Shown: positions 44,799-53,411, counted from the stretch's first letter. The stretch is 64,000 bases of DNA from Frankia sp. QA3 (GCF_000262465.1 NZ_CM001489.1:4877243-4941242), one strand, 5' to 3'. A program made the numbers and translations. The notes: generated by a model from the letters alone, not told the origin.

Positions 44799-45276
44799 AG
44801 CCGTCCGCATCGCGCCAGCGCACCGTGCCATGCGGCGCAGCGCCGGCCCCTGGTGGTCATCTCGTCCGGCTGGAAGGACGACGAAGCCCGTCCAGCCCCG
44901 AGCCGACCGCGACGCGGCCTCCCCCTCCGGTCGCGCGTGCGGTCCAGACCGCCGGTTCGGCACGATCGACTCCGCGCCTGAACCCGCCGCGCACGCCTCG
45001 CCGGGCCTGCTCCCCCCGGCCGGCGGAAGGCGCACCGTTTGGACCCGTCCGGGTCATCATCGCCGCTGCCCCGGACGCAGACCCACGACGCAGCCCCGCC
45101 GAGATCCGCCCCGGAGCCGCCGGACCACCCGCCCCCGGTCCACGATCCCCCCGCCGCAATCCCGTGGCCTCGTCGCTCGCGCCGCCCCGGCCGAGTCGAG
45201 ACCGACCCAGCCACGCGGGCCCTGTCACCGCCCGCGGCACCACCGACCTCGCTCCAGCGGCAGCCGAACGACGCCT

Positions 45277-45335
45277 CCTTCCGGCCGGACGGACGTCAGA
45301 TCTCCCCCCCATCTGACGTCCGTCCGGCCGGAAGG
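45277..45335. terminator. 25-bp perfect inverted repeat
   Basis: Arms 45277-45301 and 45311-45335 are perfectly complementary over 25 bp around a 9-nt C-rich loop. The stem contains GGCCGG, GACGTC-type symmetry and an outer CCTTCCGG. It sits between two convergent genes, so bidirectional termination is likely, although it lies 480 bp past the NlpC/P60 stop. The exactness also fits a small palindromic mobile repeat. Confidence 0.6.
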
Positions 45336-45423
45336 CCCCCGATCCCGCCGGCCTTCCCTCGGATTCCCCCCCCATCCGCAGCGGAAGGCCGGCGGGCCCT
45401 CGGGCTCACCCGGCCGCTGAGGG

Positions 45424-45462
45424 CCGCCGATGCCGCTACCCCCCTCCCGGCGGCATCGGCGG
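45424..45462. terminator. 13-bp inverted repeat
   Basis: CCGCCGATGCCGC (45424-45436) pairs perfectly with 45450-45462 around a 13-nt C-rich loop, in the same convergent gap, 126 bp from the stop of the minus-strand esterase-like gene. It could end that gene's transcript. Confidence 0.5.
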
Positions 45463-45587
45463 ACCCATCGCCTTTCTACCCAGCCGTCCCGGGCGCGTAC
45501 GCGGCCGCTGAGGGACGCTGAGGGCCGCGGAAGGAGCCCCGCCGCCCCCGCCCCCCGGGGGCCCCGCCTCGGCGCGCGGTCAGGCTC

Positions 45588-46256
45588 TCAGGCTCCCAGG
45601 CGGTGCTTGGCGGAGGCCGTCCACAGCGTCTCGCTGACCTTCTTGTCCCAGTCTGTCTCGGCGACTCTCGCCTCGGGCGCCCGACCGGGGCAGGCGGTCT
45701 GCGGCTCCTGCGTGAACTGCCCCACCACACCGACGGCCGCGAAGATCGGCTTGGCCCCGCCGCAGACGACGGTCAGCGCGAGCCGAGCGCCCTCGCCGAC
45801 GCCCCACACGTAGACCCGGTTCGGGTCGACCTTGGTCTTCTTCGCCGAGACGTAGCTGACCACGTCGCGCAGGTAGTTCGCGTCGGCGCCATCCGGGGAG
45901 TCGATCCGCCAGGTGCCGCCGACCGCCTCGGGGTAGGCCACCGCGAAGTTGCGGGAGTTCGCCACCGAGCCGGCGGCACTGTCATGGTCGAGGCTCTTGG
46001 CGTCGGCGTTGTCGTCGTGCAGGATCAGCACGAGCGGGATCGGGTCCTTCCGGTCCGACGGGGCGTGCAGGAGCAGTTCCCGATCGGCCGAGCCGTAGTC
46101 CTTCGGCATGCTGACGCGCTTGGTCTTCGGGCCGTTGCCGTGCCCGATGAAGACCCAGAGCACGACGATGACGGCCCCGATGATGAGTAGGGTTCGCTTG
46201 TTCTTGCCCCACCAGCCGGCAAGTGGATTCGACGCCACGATCCAACCGAACCACAC
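45588..46256 (-). CDS. membrane-anchored esterase/depolymerase-like protein lacking the nucleophile serine
   Basis: The protein has 222 residues. A membrane helix (TLLIIGAVIVVLWVFIG) anchors an alpha/beta-hydrolase-like domain similar to PHB-depolymerase/LpqC proteins: PLVLILHDDNADAKS, FAVAYPEAVGGTWRID, and VDPNRVYVWGVGEGARLAL. In active relatives the last segment is GxSxG (nucleophile elbow); here it is GVGEG, so the catalytic Ser is Gly. The enzyme is therefore probably inactive or uses another residue. The GTG start at 46256 has weak ribosome sequence. It follows gatD on the same strand, separated by 14- and 16-bp tandem repeats. Confidence 0.7.
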   Translation of the reverse strand: MWFGWIVASNPLAGWWGKNKRTLLIIGAVIVVLWVFIGHGNGPKTKRVSMPKDYGSADRELLLHAPSDRKDPIPLVLILHDDNADAKSLDHDSAAGSVANSRNFAVAYPEAVGGTWRIDSPDGADANYLRDVVSYVSAKKTKVDPNRVYVWGVGEGARLALTVVCGGAKPIFAAVGVVGQFTQEPQTACPGRAPEARVAETDWDKKVSETLWTASAKHRLGA

Positions 46257-46356
46257 CGGTAGCCGGAAAACGTCGGAAACGGGCGACCAGATGACGCTCG
46301 GACCTACCCCTTGGTCGGAGGCGGCCGAAGGGCCGAGCGGGTCATGCGACCGACGG

Positions 46357-46440
46357 CGTCACGGCCCCGACGTCACGGCCCCGACGTCACGGCCCCGACG
46401 TCACGGCCCCGACGTCACGGCCCCGACGTCACGGCCCCGC
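46357..46440. repeat. 14-bp tandem repeat, six copies
   Basis: Six perfect or near-perfect copies of CGTCACGGCCCCGA run head to tail between gatD and the esterase-like gene. Each junction creates a GACGTC palindrome, placed every 14 bp. It may be a protein-binding array in the esterase leader or simple repeat expansion. Confidence 0.75.
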
Positions 46441-46446
46441 CCCGCC

Positions 46447-46494
46447 GCGCGGGCGGGGTTCAGCGCGGGCGGGGTTCAGCGCGGGCGGGGTTCA
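46447..46494. repeat. 16-bp tandem repeat, three copies
   Basis: Three copies of GCGCGGGCGGGGTTCA; the last one contains the gatD stop codon. It adjoins the 14-bp repeat array. Confidence 0.7.
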
Positions 46495-47253
46495 GGGGGC
46501 GGCGAGCGCCCGGCGGCGGGCCTCGCGCAGCACCTGCGCCTCCTGGGGGGCCTCCAGCGGCGGGAGCTGGCCGTGGACCCAGGTCAGCAGGAGGTCGGCA
46601 AGCGCCGGGTTCTGCGCCAGGACCGGCCCGTGCAGGTACGTGCCGATGACCCGGCCGTCTACGATGCCGTCGGTGCCGCCGCCGCCGTCACCGCTGTCGC
46701 CGTCGCCGATCCCGCGGCGCACCGCCCCCAGCGGGAAACCACCGGCCCCGGGCAGCCGCCTGGTACGCCCGGCATGGTTCTCGTACCCGTACAGGGTGGG
46801 TAGGCCGAGGCGCGGATCAGGCTCGACGACGATGTCGCCGACGGCCCGGGTGGGCGGCGGCGTCTCCGGCGGCGCGAAGGATCGGCGGGTCTCGATGTCG
46901 ACGAGGTTGAGCCCTTCGTGGATCTCCCCGCCCGACGGGAACGTCGCGCCGATCACCTGGTAGCCGGCGCAGACCGCGAGCACGGCCGCCCCCGAACCCA
47001 CCGCGCGCACGATGGCCCGGTTCTGCCGGATGCCGTCGGCGGCGAGGACCTGCGGGGCGTCCTCGCCCCCGCCGAGCAGGTAGATGTCGCAGCTGTCCGG
47101 CACCGGCGAACCGGCGGCGACGTTGACCACCTCGACCGGCAGGCCCCGCCAGCGCAGCCGCTGCGCGAGGACGATCGCGTTGCCGCCGTCCCCGTAGGTG
47201 CCGAGCAGCTCGGGGTAGATCAGCGCGATCCGGGTCGCCGAGGTGCGCCTCAT
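46492..47253 (-). CDS. gatD: lipid II isoglutaminyl synthase, glutamine amidotransferase subunit
   Basis: The protein has 253 residues. Class I glutamine amidotransferase of the GatD type: YPELLGTYGDGGNAIVLAQR at the start, LLGGGEDAPQ, catalytic Cys94 in AVCAGYQVIG, and a C-terminal His in GTYLHGP. It releases ammonia from glutamine for MurT, which amidates the alpha-carboxyl of D-Glu in lipid II to D-isoglutamine, needed for efficient cross-linking. A Gly/Asp-rich loop (GDGDSGDGGGG) is inserted near residue 185. The ATG overlaps the murT stop by four bases (ATGA, 47250-47253), consistent with a 1:1 complex. Confidence 0.92.
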   Translation of the reverse strand: MRRTSATRIALIYPELLGTYGDGGNAIVLAQRLRWRGLPVEVVNVAAGSPVPDSCDIYLLGGGEDAPQVLAADGIRQNRAIVRAVGSGAAVLAVCAGYQVIGATFPSGGEIHEGLNLVDIETRRSFAPPETPPPTRAVGDIVVEPDPRLGLPTLYGYENHAGRTRRLPGAGGFPLGAVRRGIGDGDSGDGGGGTDGIVDGRVIGTYLHGPVLAQNPALADLLLTWVHGQLPPLEAPQEAQVLREARRRALAAP

Positions 47254-48500
47254 CGGGAACACCGCACCAGCAGGTCCCGGAACGCCGTGTAGTTGGCGAC
47301 CACGTCGACCACCTTCTCGTTGGCCGCCAGCGCCGCGTCCTCGGCGCTGGCGTGCACGCTGTGCGGCACCTCCGCGTAGGCCAGCCGCACGCTCATGTCC
47401 TCCTTGCGCCCGCCGGTGACGAGCACCTGCCGGCCGGCCAGGCGCTCGAAGGGGACGTCCCAGATCCAGGACGGGTCCCGGCCGTCGGCGGTCTGCGAGT
47501 TGAAGTCGATGACGACGGGCCGGGGCGGCGCGTCGGCGAGCAGCTCCATCATCTCCACCCAGCCGGCGGGGTTCTTCGCCAGCAGCAGCCGGCCGCGGCG
47601 GCCCTGCTCGCCGAGGACGACCTCCTGGTAGCGGCCCTGGACGTCGCCGAGGCCGGCCATGGCGGCGAACGCCGCCTCGACCTCGACGCCGAACTCGCGG
47701 GCCGCGGCGGCGGCCATCGCCGCGTTGCCGAGGTTGACCCGGCCGGGCAGGTCGAGGTGGGCCGGGATGGTGCGGCCGTACCAGAGCAGCTCCCGCGGCC
47801 CGGTGACCGCGACGATCGGCTCGGGCCGGGCCAGCCCGCACTCGGACCACCAGCCGCTGTCGTTGCGGTGCAGCAGGCGGGCGCACTGGGGGCAGACCAT
47901 CGCGTCGGCGGTCCAGTTCTGGCCGGCCGACACCCACACCTGCCGGTGCCAGCCGCCCGCCGCCCAGGCCACCAACGGGTCGTCGACGTTCGCGACCACC
48001 GTGGTGTCCTTCAGCTCGGCGCCGAGCTCCCGCCACATCGAGGCGATGCGCCGGGTCTCGTTGGACCGGTCGAGCTGGTCGCGGCTGATGTTGAGCAGCA
48101 GCACGACCCGTGGCGAGATCTCCCGGGCCACCTTCGGCAGCCAGATCTCGTCGACCTCCAGGGCGGCGGCGGCGTCGAACGGGGGGCGGGACAGCGCGGC
48201 GAGAACGCCGGGCGCCATGTTCGCCCCGCCGCTGTTCGACTTCACCGGCCCGAGGGTGCCCAGCGCGCGGGCGAGCAGCCGGGTGGTGGTCGTCTTGCCG
48301 TTGGTGCCCGACACGCAGGCGGTGCGGCGGTGGGAGCCGACCTCGGCCAGCGCCCCCGGGGAGACCCGCAGGGCGAGCTTGCCGCCGATCATCTCTCCCG
48401 AACCGCGGCCGAGGCGGCGCGACGCCTCCGCCGCCAGGCGTTCGACGGCGAGCGCGGCCTGGGTCCGGGCGGTGAACCTACGCGGGAATGATGTCGTCAT
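47250..48500 (-). CDS. murT: lipid II isoglutaminyl synthase, Mur-ligase subunit
   Basis: The protein has 416 residues. Mur-ligase fold: P-loop CVSGTNGKTTTTRLL, NISRDQLDR, and a C-terminal DUF1727 domain (VIDFNSQTADGRDPSWIWDVPFE) containing the Asp used with GatD. It activates lipid II D-Glu with ATP for amidation. A zinc-ribbon insertion is visible as CPQC followed by SEC with GLARP, but only three of the four cysteines known from staphylococcal and pneumococcal MurT are present; the position of the third is Trp. The ATG at 48500 is used; no strong ribosome site is apparent. It precedes gatD with a four-base overlap. Confidence 0.92.
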   Translation of the reverse strand: MTTSFPRRFTARTQAALAVERLAAEASRRLGRGSGEMIGGKLALRVSPGALAEVGSHRRTACVSGTNGKTTTTRLLARALGTLGPVKSNSGGANMAPGVLAALSRPPFDAAAALEVDEIWLPKVAREISPRVVLLLNISRDQLDRSNETRRIASMWRELGAELKDTTVVANVDDPLVAWAAGGWHRQVWVSAGQNWTADAMVCPQCARLLHRNDSGWWSECGLARPEPIVAVTGPRELLWYGRTIPAHLDLPGRVNLGNAAMAAAAAREFGVEVEAAFAAMAGLGDVQGRYQEVVLGEQGRRGRLLLAKNPAGWVEMMELLADAPPRPVVIDFNSQTADGRDPSWIWDVPFERLAGRQVLVTGGRKEDMSVRLAYAEVPHSVHASAEDAALAANEKVVDVVANYTAFRDLLVRCSR

Positions 48501-48939
48501 CGCGCTTTCTACAGTGCCACGAGGGTGCCGGGAGACGAAGACCACCCCCGCTTCCGTTCGGTTACATCCCCGATCGTCGCCCTTGCCGTCGGCGGCGAAC
48601 CGCAGCCACCGCCGTTGCCGCCGAGTCTTCCTGCCAGCCGCCGTCACCGCAGGTCAAGCGGAGTGACCCTGCGTTCGGCGCCGGCGGAACTTCCGTGTTA
48701 CCGCCCGCTGGGCGAACGGGTGTCAGCTGGACCACCATGGGGGAATCGCCCCGGCGGCGCGGTAGAACTCACCCGACGGGGTGAACCGGAATACCCAAGA
48801 CCGGTCCTCGGGACGAGAATCACAGGCGGAGCACGGCCGGCCATCGATCCGGCCGAGGCCGCGCGGGGCCCGGACCCCGGCTGGCAGCGGCTGGCCGCCA
48901 GGGCACCACGCGGTTGCAGAAGGGACGTGAGGGCGCACA
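48501..48939. other. 439-bp divergent promoter region
   Basis: It separates murT (minus) from the TadA-associated gene (plus) and must hold both promoters. I find no gene, riboswitch or operator that I can name. Longer open frames on either strand are composition artefacts. Confidence 0.6.
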
Positions 48940-49431
48940 GTGACCACGAAGGCAATCGCGATCGCGCAGGACCACGGCCGCTGGTCGGTGCACGATCTGG
49001 ACCCGGCGGGCGCCGAGGACCTCGACGCACTCACCGACACGATGCGCGACTTCGGTGACGACACCATCGTGGCCTTCCTTGAGGAGGACGACGAGTACCT
49101 CGCGATCGTCCGGCTCGGCGCCGACGAACCGGACCCCAAGGTCTTCCTCTCCGACCGCCGGGTCCTGATCACCTCCGAGCTCGCCGAACGCCTGTTCGCC
49201 GACGCCCTGCCGTCGATGGCCGGGCTGACCACGGACGACGAGGACGACGACACCTCCGCGCTGACCCAGGCTGCCCCGGTCGGCGATCTCGACCTGCTCG
49301 CCGACCTGGGCACCTCCGAGGAGGCGCTGCTGGAGCTGATCGGCGAGGAGGGCATGCTGCCCGCCGACCTGATCAGCGCCCTGAGCGAGCGCGCCGGCGC
49401 AGGAGAGATCCTCGACGACGCCCGTGGCTGA
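48940..49431 (+). CDS. tRNA adenosine deaminase-associated protein
   Basis: The protein has 163 residues and matches the actinobacterial family always found next to tadA: acidic, with FLEEDDEYLAIVRLGADEPDPKVFLSDRR and LADLGTSEEALLELIGEEGMLPADLI as landmarks. Its function is unproven; the strict linkage implies a role with the deaminase. The GTG at 48940 has GAGGG seven bases upstream. It overlaps tadA by eight bases, so the two are translationally coupled. Confidence 0.9.
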   Translation: MTTKAIAIAQDHGRWSVHDLDPAGAEDLDALTDTMRDFGDDTIVAFLEEDDEYLAIVRLGADEPDPKVFLSDRRVLITSELAERLFADALPSMAGLTTDDEDDDTSALTQAAPVGDLDLLADLGTSEEALLELIGEEGMLPADLISALSERAGAGEILDDARG

Positions 49432-49915
49432 CCCCGCCCCGGCGGGCGGGTCCGATCACGGCGCGGCGATGGGCCTCGCGCTGGCTCAGGCGCGGCTGGC
49501 ACCGGAGCACGGCGACGTCCCGGTCGGCGCGGTCGTGGTCGCCTCGGACGGCACGGTGCTCGGGGAGGGCCGCAACGCCCGCGAGCGCGACGGCGACCCG
49601 ACCGCCCACGCCGAGGTGATCGCGCTGCGGGCGGCGGCGGCCCGGGTCGGCTCCTGGCGGCTGTCCGGCGCCACCCTCGTGGTCACCCTGGAACCGTGCA
49701 CCATGTGCGCGGGCGCGTTGGTGCTCGCCCGGGTGGACCGGCTCGTCTACGGCGCCGTCGACGACAAGGCCGGCGCGGTCGGCTCCCTGTGGGACGTCGT
49801 GCGCGACCGCCGCCTCAACCACCGTCCCGAGGTCATCGCCGGCGTCCGCGCCGCCGAGTGCGCCACCCTGCTCGCCGACTTCTTCACCGCCCGCCGCCGC
49901 CCGGCAGCCCGCTAG
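49424..49915 (+). CDS. tadA: tRNA-specific adenosine-34 deaminase
   Basis: The protein has 163 residues. The zinc deaminase motif is complete: HAEVIALR (His and catalytic Glu) and PCTMC (two Cys). It converts A34 to inosine in tRNA-Arg(ACG), required to read CGN codons. Family landmarks VPVGAVVV and LVTLEPCTMCAGAL are present, with the C-terminal ADFFTARR. The GTG start at 49424 overlaps the upstream gene by eight bases. A tRNA-Ser gene lies 260 bp downstream. Confidence 0.94.
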   Translation: MADPAPAGGSDHGAAMGLALAQARLAPEHGDVPVGAVVVASDGTVLGEGRNARERDGDPTAHAEVIALRAAAARVGSWRLSGATLVVTLEPCTMCAGALVLARVDRLVYGAVDDKAGAVGSLWDVVRDRRLNHRPEVIAGVRAAECATLLADFFTARRRPAAR

Positions 49916-50063
49916 CCCGCCCCTCAGCCCAGGGCGGTGTGCACGGGAGCGGCGCCTCCTGTCTCTTCCACATGGATAAATCGGACACCGAACCCTGCGG
50001 AAGAGCCATGCAGACGCTCTCCCACGCATCCGCCGCCGACGCACGAGCCATCGCCCTCTCGTG

Positions 50064-50085
50064 GTGCGGTTCCGCGGAACCGCAC
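50064..50085. promoter_or_regulatory. 22-bp perfect palindrome containing GGTTCCGCGGAACC
   Basis: A perfect dyad (GTGC-GGTTCCGCGGAACC-GCAC) lies 88 bp before tRNA-Ser. Its core is the same GTTCCGCGGAAC as the four-copy array at 2447-2567, but the flanks differ. It could be an operator for the same protein or an independent RNA-level hairpin. Confidence 0.6.
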
Positions 50086-50173
50086 GCCGATGCCCGGCCG
50101 GCGGCGAGCCCCTGGGGACCGGCCTGACGACCCCCGCGAACGGACCGTCGAGACGTCCGGTAAGCTCGCCTAC

Positions 50174-50260
50174 GGTGGAGTCGCCTAGTGGCCGAGGGCG
50201 CACGCCTCGAAAGCGTGTGAGGGGGCAACCCCTCCGTGGGTTCAAATCCCACCTCCACCG
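50174..50260 (+). tRNA. tRNA-Ser (anticodon CGA)
   Basis: An 87-nt class II tRNA. The acceptor GGTGGAG pairs with CTCCACC at 50253-50259, the anticodon loop is CTCGAAA with CGA (reads UCG), the variable arm is long, and the T-loop is GTTCAAATC. The discriminator base is G and CCA is not encoded. It sits between conserved housekeeping genes and the accessory-looking region that follows, so it may be an integration point. Confidence 0.93.
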
Positions 50261-50417
50261 CCCGTGGGCCAGGCAGAACGCCGGGTCCGACGCTCACCAC
50301 GTCGGCCCGGCTTCCCCGCCCCGGTCCCACTTCTGGTCCCGTTCGCCATTCCCGGCCGTTACCCGATCCACGCAACCTGCCGGCGGCAGGACCGCCTTTG
50401 TCGGTCGGCGACGAGGA

Positions 50418-53066
50418 TCAAAGATCGTCTGATCCGCTGTCGGCCAACGCGCGGCGCGCCGCGCGGGTATCCGGATGGTCCTCACCGAGGGTCTCCCGCC
50501 GTCGAGCCAGCACATCTTCTTGCAGCCGACGGGCCGCCGGATAGTCACCCGTCGCCCGCAGCGTGACAGCAAGATTCGCGGCGACGGTCAACGTGTTCGG
50601 ATGGTCCTCACCGAGGGTCTCCCGGCTTCGAACCAGCACATCTTCTTGCAGCCGACGGGCCGCCGGATAGTCACCCGTCGCCCGCAGCGTGACAGCAAGA
50701 TTCGCGGCGACGGTCAACGTGTTCGGATGGTCCTCACCGAGGGTCTCCCGGCTTCGAACCAGCACATCTTCCTGCAGCCGACGGGCCGCCGGATAGTCAC
50801 CCGTCGCCCGCAGCGTGCCGGCGAGATCGGCGGCGACGGTCAACGTGTTCGGATGGTCCTCACCGAGGGTCTCCCGGCTTCGAACCAGCACATCTTCTTG
50901 CAGCCGACGGGCCGCCGGATAGTCACCCGTCGCCCGCAGCGTGCCGGCGAGATCGGCGGCGACGGTCAACGTGTCCGGATGGTCCTCACCGAGGATCTCC
51001 CGCCGTCGGGCCAGCACATCTTCCTGCAGCCGGCGAGCCGCCGGATAGTCACCCACCGCCCACAGCGTGCCGGCAAGATTCGCCGCGGCGCTCAACGTGT
51101 CCGGATGGTCCTCACCGAGGATCTCCCGCCGTCGGGCCAGCACATCTTCTTCCAGCCGGCGAGCCGCCGGATAGTCACCCACCGCCCGCAGCGTGCCGGC
51201 AAGGCCGGCGGCGGCGGTCAACGTGTCCGAGTGGTCCTTGCCGAGAACTGCGATCCACTGTTCGTGGGTGCGTCGGGCCAGGGCGAGGCTGCCCGGGTAG
51301 TCGCCGACCTGCCGCAGGTACCAAACCGTCCAGATCACCATGTTCCGCGACTCGCCGTCGTCGGCGTCGACCAGGCCGGTCGCGAGCACGTGCGGGTACA
51401 GCCGGGCGTAGCGCGCCCAACCCGCCGGGGTGGTCCGCTCGTCCGGGTGCGCGGCGGCGAGCAGTCGGTGCGCGGCCGCCTGGAAGCCGGCCCGTTCCCC
51501 CTCGGGGGTGTCGTCGCGCAGCACGGCCTGCACCAGCCGGTGCATCACCACCGCGTCCCCGACCACGCGCACCACGGCGAGGCGTACCAGCCGGCCCCGC
51601 ACCGCCGCCAGGGCGACCGGGTCGGCGGCCACCGCGGCGAGCTCCCCGGGAAGCAGATCGGCGACGTGGGGGCCGATCAGGTCCACCGGTATCGGCTCCG
51701 GGCCGAACCGCGCCCACAGGCGGGCCAGCGTCACAGCCGCCGGATCACCGAGGTCGTGCAGGGTCACCGTCCACGTGGCGGCGACGGGCACTCGTCCCGC
51801 CGGCGCCCCCTGCGCCATCAGCTCCCGTACCCGGCTGTGCAACAACCGTTCGTACTCGGCGGCCGGCATGCCGGTCTCGGCCAGCCAGGCACCGGCCTGC
51901 TCCAACGCCAACGGCAGCCCGTCCACCACGTCGGCCAGTCGATCGGCCTGCGCCGTCGCCAACCCCGGGACGCGCCGACGCAGCAGGCCCGCCGCTTCCG
52001 GCGGCGGCAGCACGTCGATTTCCACCGGCGCCGCCAGCGACGACCAGCGGCCGTCCCGCGAGGTCACCAGCACGTGCCCGTCCCCACCGGCGGCCGCCAG
52101 CAGCCCGTTCGCCACCTCCAGCGCGCCGAGCACGTCGGGGCCGGCCGCGTTGTCCACGATCACCAGCCACGCCGGGTACGCCTCCGCCCGGCGCAGCAGC
52201 TCCACCGCGCGGCCCGCCGACTGCTCCACCGACCCGCCCGCGTCCCCACCCAGCATCCCGGCCAGCTCGCCCAGACCCGCCAGCAGCAGGCCCGGCTTTT
52301 CTGCGTCCAACCACCACACCAGGTCGTAGCAGCGGGCATACCGGTAGGCGTACTCCACCGCCAGCTGCGTCTTGCCGACCCCGCCCAGGCCGTGCAGCGC
52401 CTGCGGGAGGACGGGTACCGCCCCCGCCCCGCCGGTCAGCCGGTCCCGCAGCAGTGCCAGCTCCGCGGCCCGTCCGACGAAGTTCGGGTTCCGTGGCCAC
52501 GGCATCCTTCGCACCTGGGGCGGAGCATCCGGGAACCGCGCGCCGCCCGGCCGCCGACCCGCGGCGGCGGGCGGAAATCCCGGCCTCGACGCCGGCCTGC
52601 CCCGCCCGCCCGTGCACACCAGCCTGGCCGCGGACACCAGCCGTTCCCGCGCGACCTGCTCGCTCACCCCGAACAGGTCGATGTCGACCACCGACCCGGA
52701 CAGACCGTCGTCCCGCACATCCGCGACCCGCACCGGCAGCAGTCTGCGCCCCCGGCCCAGGGGATCGGCCCGCAACGCCGCCAGCCGTTCCACCGTCGCC
52801 CACTCCGAGGTCAGATAGTCCCCCGACATCACCGCCACCGTGTGCGCCGAACCGCGCACCGCCTCGTCCACCCGCAGCGGCCAGTGATCCCCCGCCAGCA
52901 TGTCCCACGCCTGGAGCACCACCGCGAACCCGGCCGCCTCCAGCTCCCACGCCACCCATTCCGCCCACGCCCGATCCGCCTGCGTGTACGACACGAAGAA
53001 ATCCCAGCCGCCCTGCGCGGCACCCCCGCCGGTCACGCGGACAGTGTCCACCCCAACCCACCGCAC
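50418..53066 (-). CDS. TIR - NB-ARC NTPase - TPR protein (STAND sensor 2)
   Basis: The protein has 882 residues. TIR domain at about 20-145 (FFVSYTQADRAWAEW); SGDYLTSEWATVE places Glu93 at the catalytic position and keeps the WxxxE spacing. NB-ARC follows with P-loop GLGGVGKTQ at 226-234, LVIVDNA as Walker B, and GLPLALEQAGAWL. A winged-helix region precedes seven TPR units of exactly 42 residues (GDYPAARRLQEDVL, LGEDHPDTL). The repeats are nearly identical even at the DNA level, so they are young or homogenised. The expected role is sensing by TPRs and NAD+ cleavage or signalling by the TIR. The GTG start is uncertain, with no strong site. It lies 158 bp after tRNA-Ser. Confidence 0.88.
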   Translation of the reverse strand: MRWVGVDTVRVTGGGAAQGGWDFFVSYTQADRAWAEWVAWELEAAGFAVVLQAWDMLAGDHWPLRVDEAVRGSAHTVAVMSGDYLTSEWATVERLAALRADPLGRGRRLLPVRVADVRDDGLSGSVVDIDLFGVSEQVARERLVSAARLVCTGGRGRPASRPGFPPAAAGRRPGGARFPDAPPQVRRMPWPRNPNFVGRAAELALLRDRLTGGAGAVPVLPQALHGLGGVGKTQLAVEYAYRYARCYDLVWWLDAEKPGLLLAGLGELAGMLGGDAGGSVEQSAGRAVELLRRAEAYPAWLVIVDNAAGPDVLGALEVANGLLAAAGGDGHVLVTSRDGRWSSLAAPVEIDVLPPPEAAGLLRRRVPGLATAQADRLADVVDGLPLALEQAGAWLAETGMPAAEYERLLHSRVRELMAQGAPAGRVPVAATWTVTLHDLGDPAAVTLARLWARFGPEPIPVDLIGPHVADLLPGELAAVAADPVALAAVRGRLVRLAVVRVVGDAVVMHRLVQAVLRDDTPEGERAGFQAAAHRLLAAAHPDERTTPAGWARYARLYPHVLATGLVDADDGESRNMVIWTVWYLRQVGDYPGSLALARRTHEQWIAVLGKDHSDTLTAAAGLAGTLRAVGDYPAARRLEEDVLARRREILGEDHPDTLSAAANLAGTLWAVGDYPAARRLQEDVLARRREILGEDHPDTLTVAADLAGTLRATGDYPAARRLQEDVLVRSRETLGEDHPNTLTVAADLAGTLRATGDYPAARRLQEDVLVRSRETLGEDHPNTLTVAANLAVTLRATGDYPAARRLQEDVLVRSRETLGEDHPNTLTVAANLAVTLRATGDYPAARRLQEDVLARRRETLGEDHPDTRAARRALADSGSDDL
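50475..51230. repeat. 126-bp tandem repeats encoding TPR units
   Basis: ATGGTCCTCACCGAG recurs at exact 126-bp intervals (50475, 50601, 50727, 50853, 50979, 51105) with a diverged copy at 51231. Long stretches between copies are identical, including third codon positions. This is a substrate for slippage or recombination that would add or delete whole TPR repeats. Confidence 0.92.
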
Positions 53067-53302
53067 CAGGCCATCGCCGTACGGAATCAGACAATCGCTC
53101 CGAAGACCCGGCCGGACTCACCATTGAGCCCCCGGGCCCTTCTGGCGGCACCCGTCCCGAGGGCGCCGTTCGCCCCGTCGGGGCGCCCTGGGCGCGCGGC
53201 GCGGCGCGTTCCCTTTTCACCCACCCGCTTCGGGCGAGCGCCGGGCTCCCCCGGTCGACGTCAACTTGCGGCCACTGCGGAGCGTGAAATAGTCAGCGCG
53301 GA

Positions 53303-53319
53303 CAGTAATTCACTTACTG
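53303..53319. promoter_or_regulatory. candidate operator CAGTAA-N5-TTACTG
   Basis: A perfect 6-bp dyad with 5-bp spacer lies in a short, relatively AT-rich stretch about 92 bp before the NmrA-like gene. The whole 345-bp gap 53067-53411 separates it from the divergent TIR gene and holds no other recognisable feature. Confidence 0.35.
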
Positions 53320-53411
53320 ACCATGGCGCCGGCGCGACGAGGCGGCGGACGTCATTCAGCAGACGCACGACTATCCATCAGTTGCACGACCGGTGAGTCG
53401 GAGGCAATGGC

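Larger units (their letters stand above)
44799..45587. other. 789-bp region between convergent genes, no supportable gene
   Basis: Frames here are Arg/Pro-rich shadow reading with no ribosome site. The region holds at least two strong hairpins (45277-45335 and 45424-45462) and several short GCTGAGGG-type repeats near 45415-45530. It may be a terminator region enlarged by repeats. Confidence 0.6.

Noticed and set aside
44857..45375. 172-codon minus-strand frame between NlpC/P60 and the esterase-like gene
   Set aside because: Arg/Gly-rich shadow composition over dyads and repeats; no ribosome site.
50475..53396. 973-codon plus-strand open frame over the second TIR gene
   Set aside because: It lies antisense to the TIR protein and its sequence is the mirror of the 126-bp repeats. 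Arg/Gln/His-rich composition and no domain.
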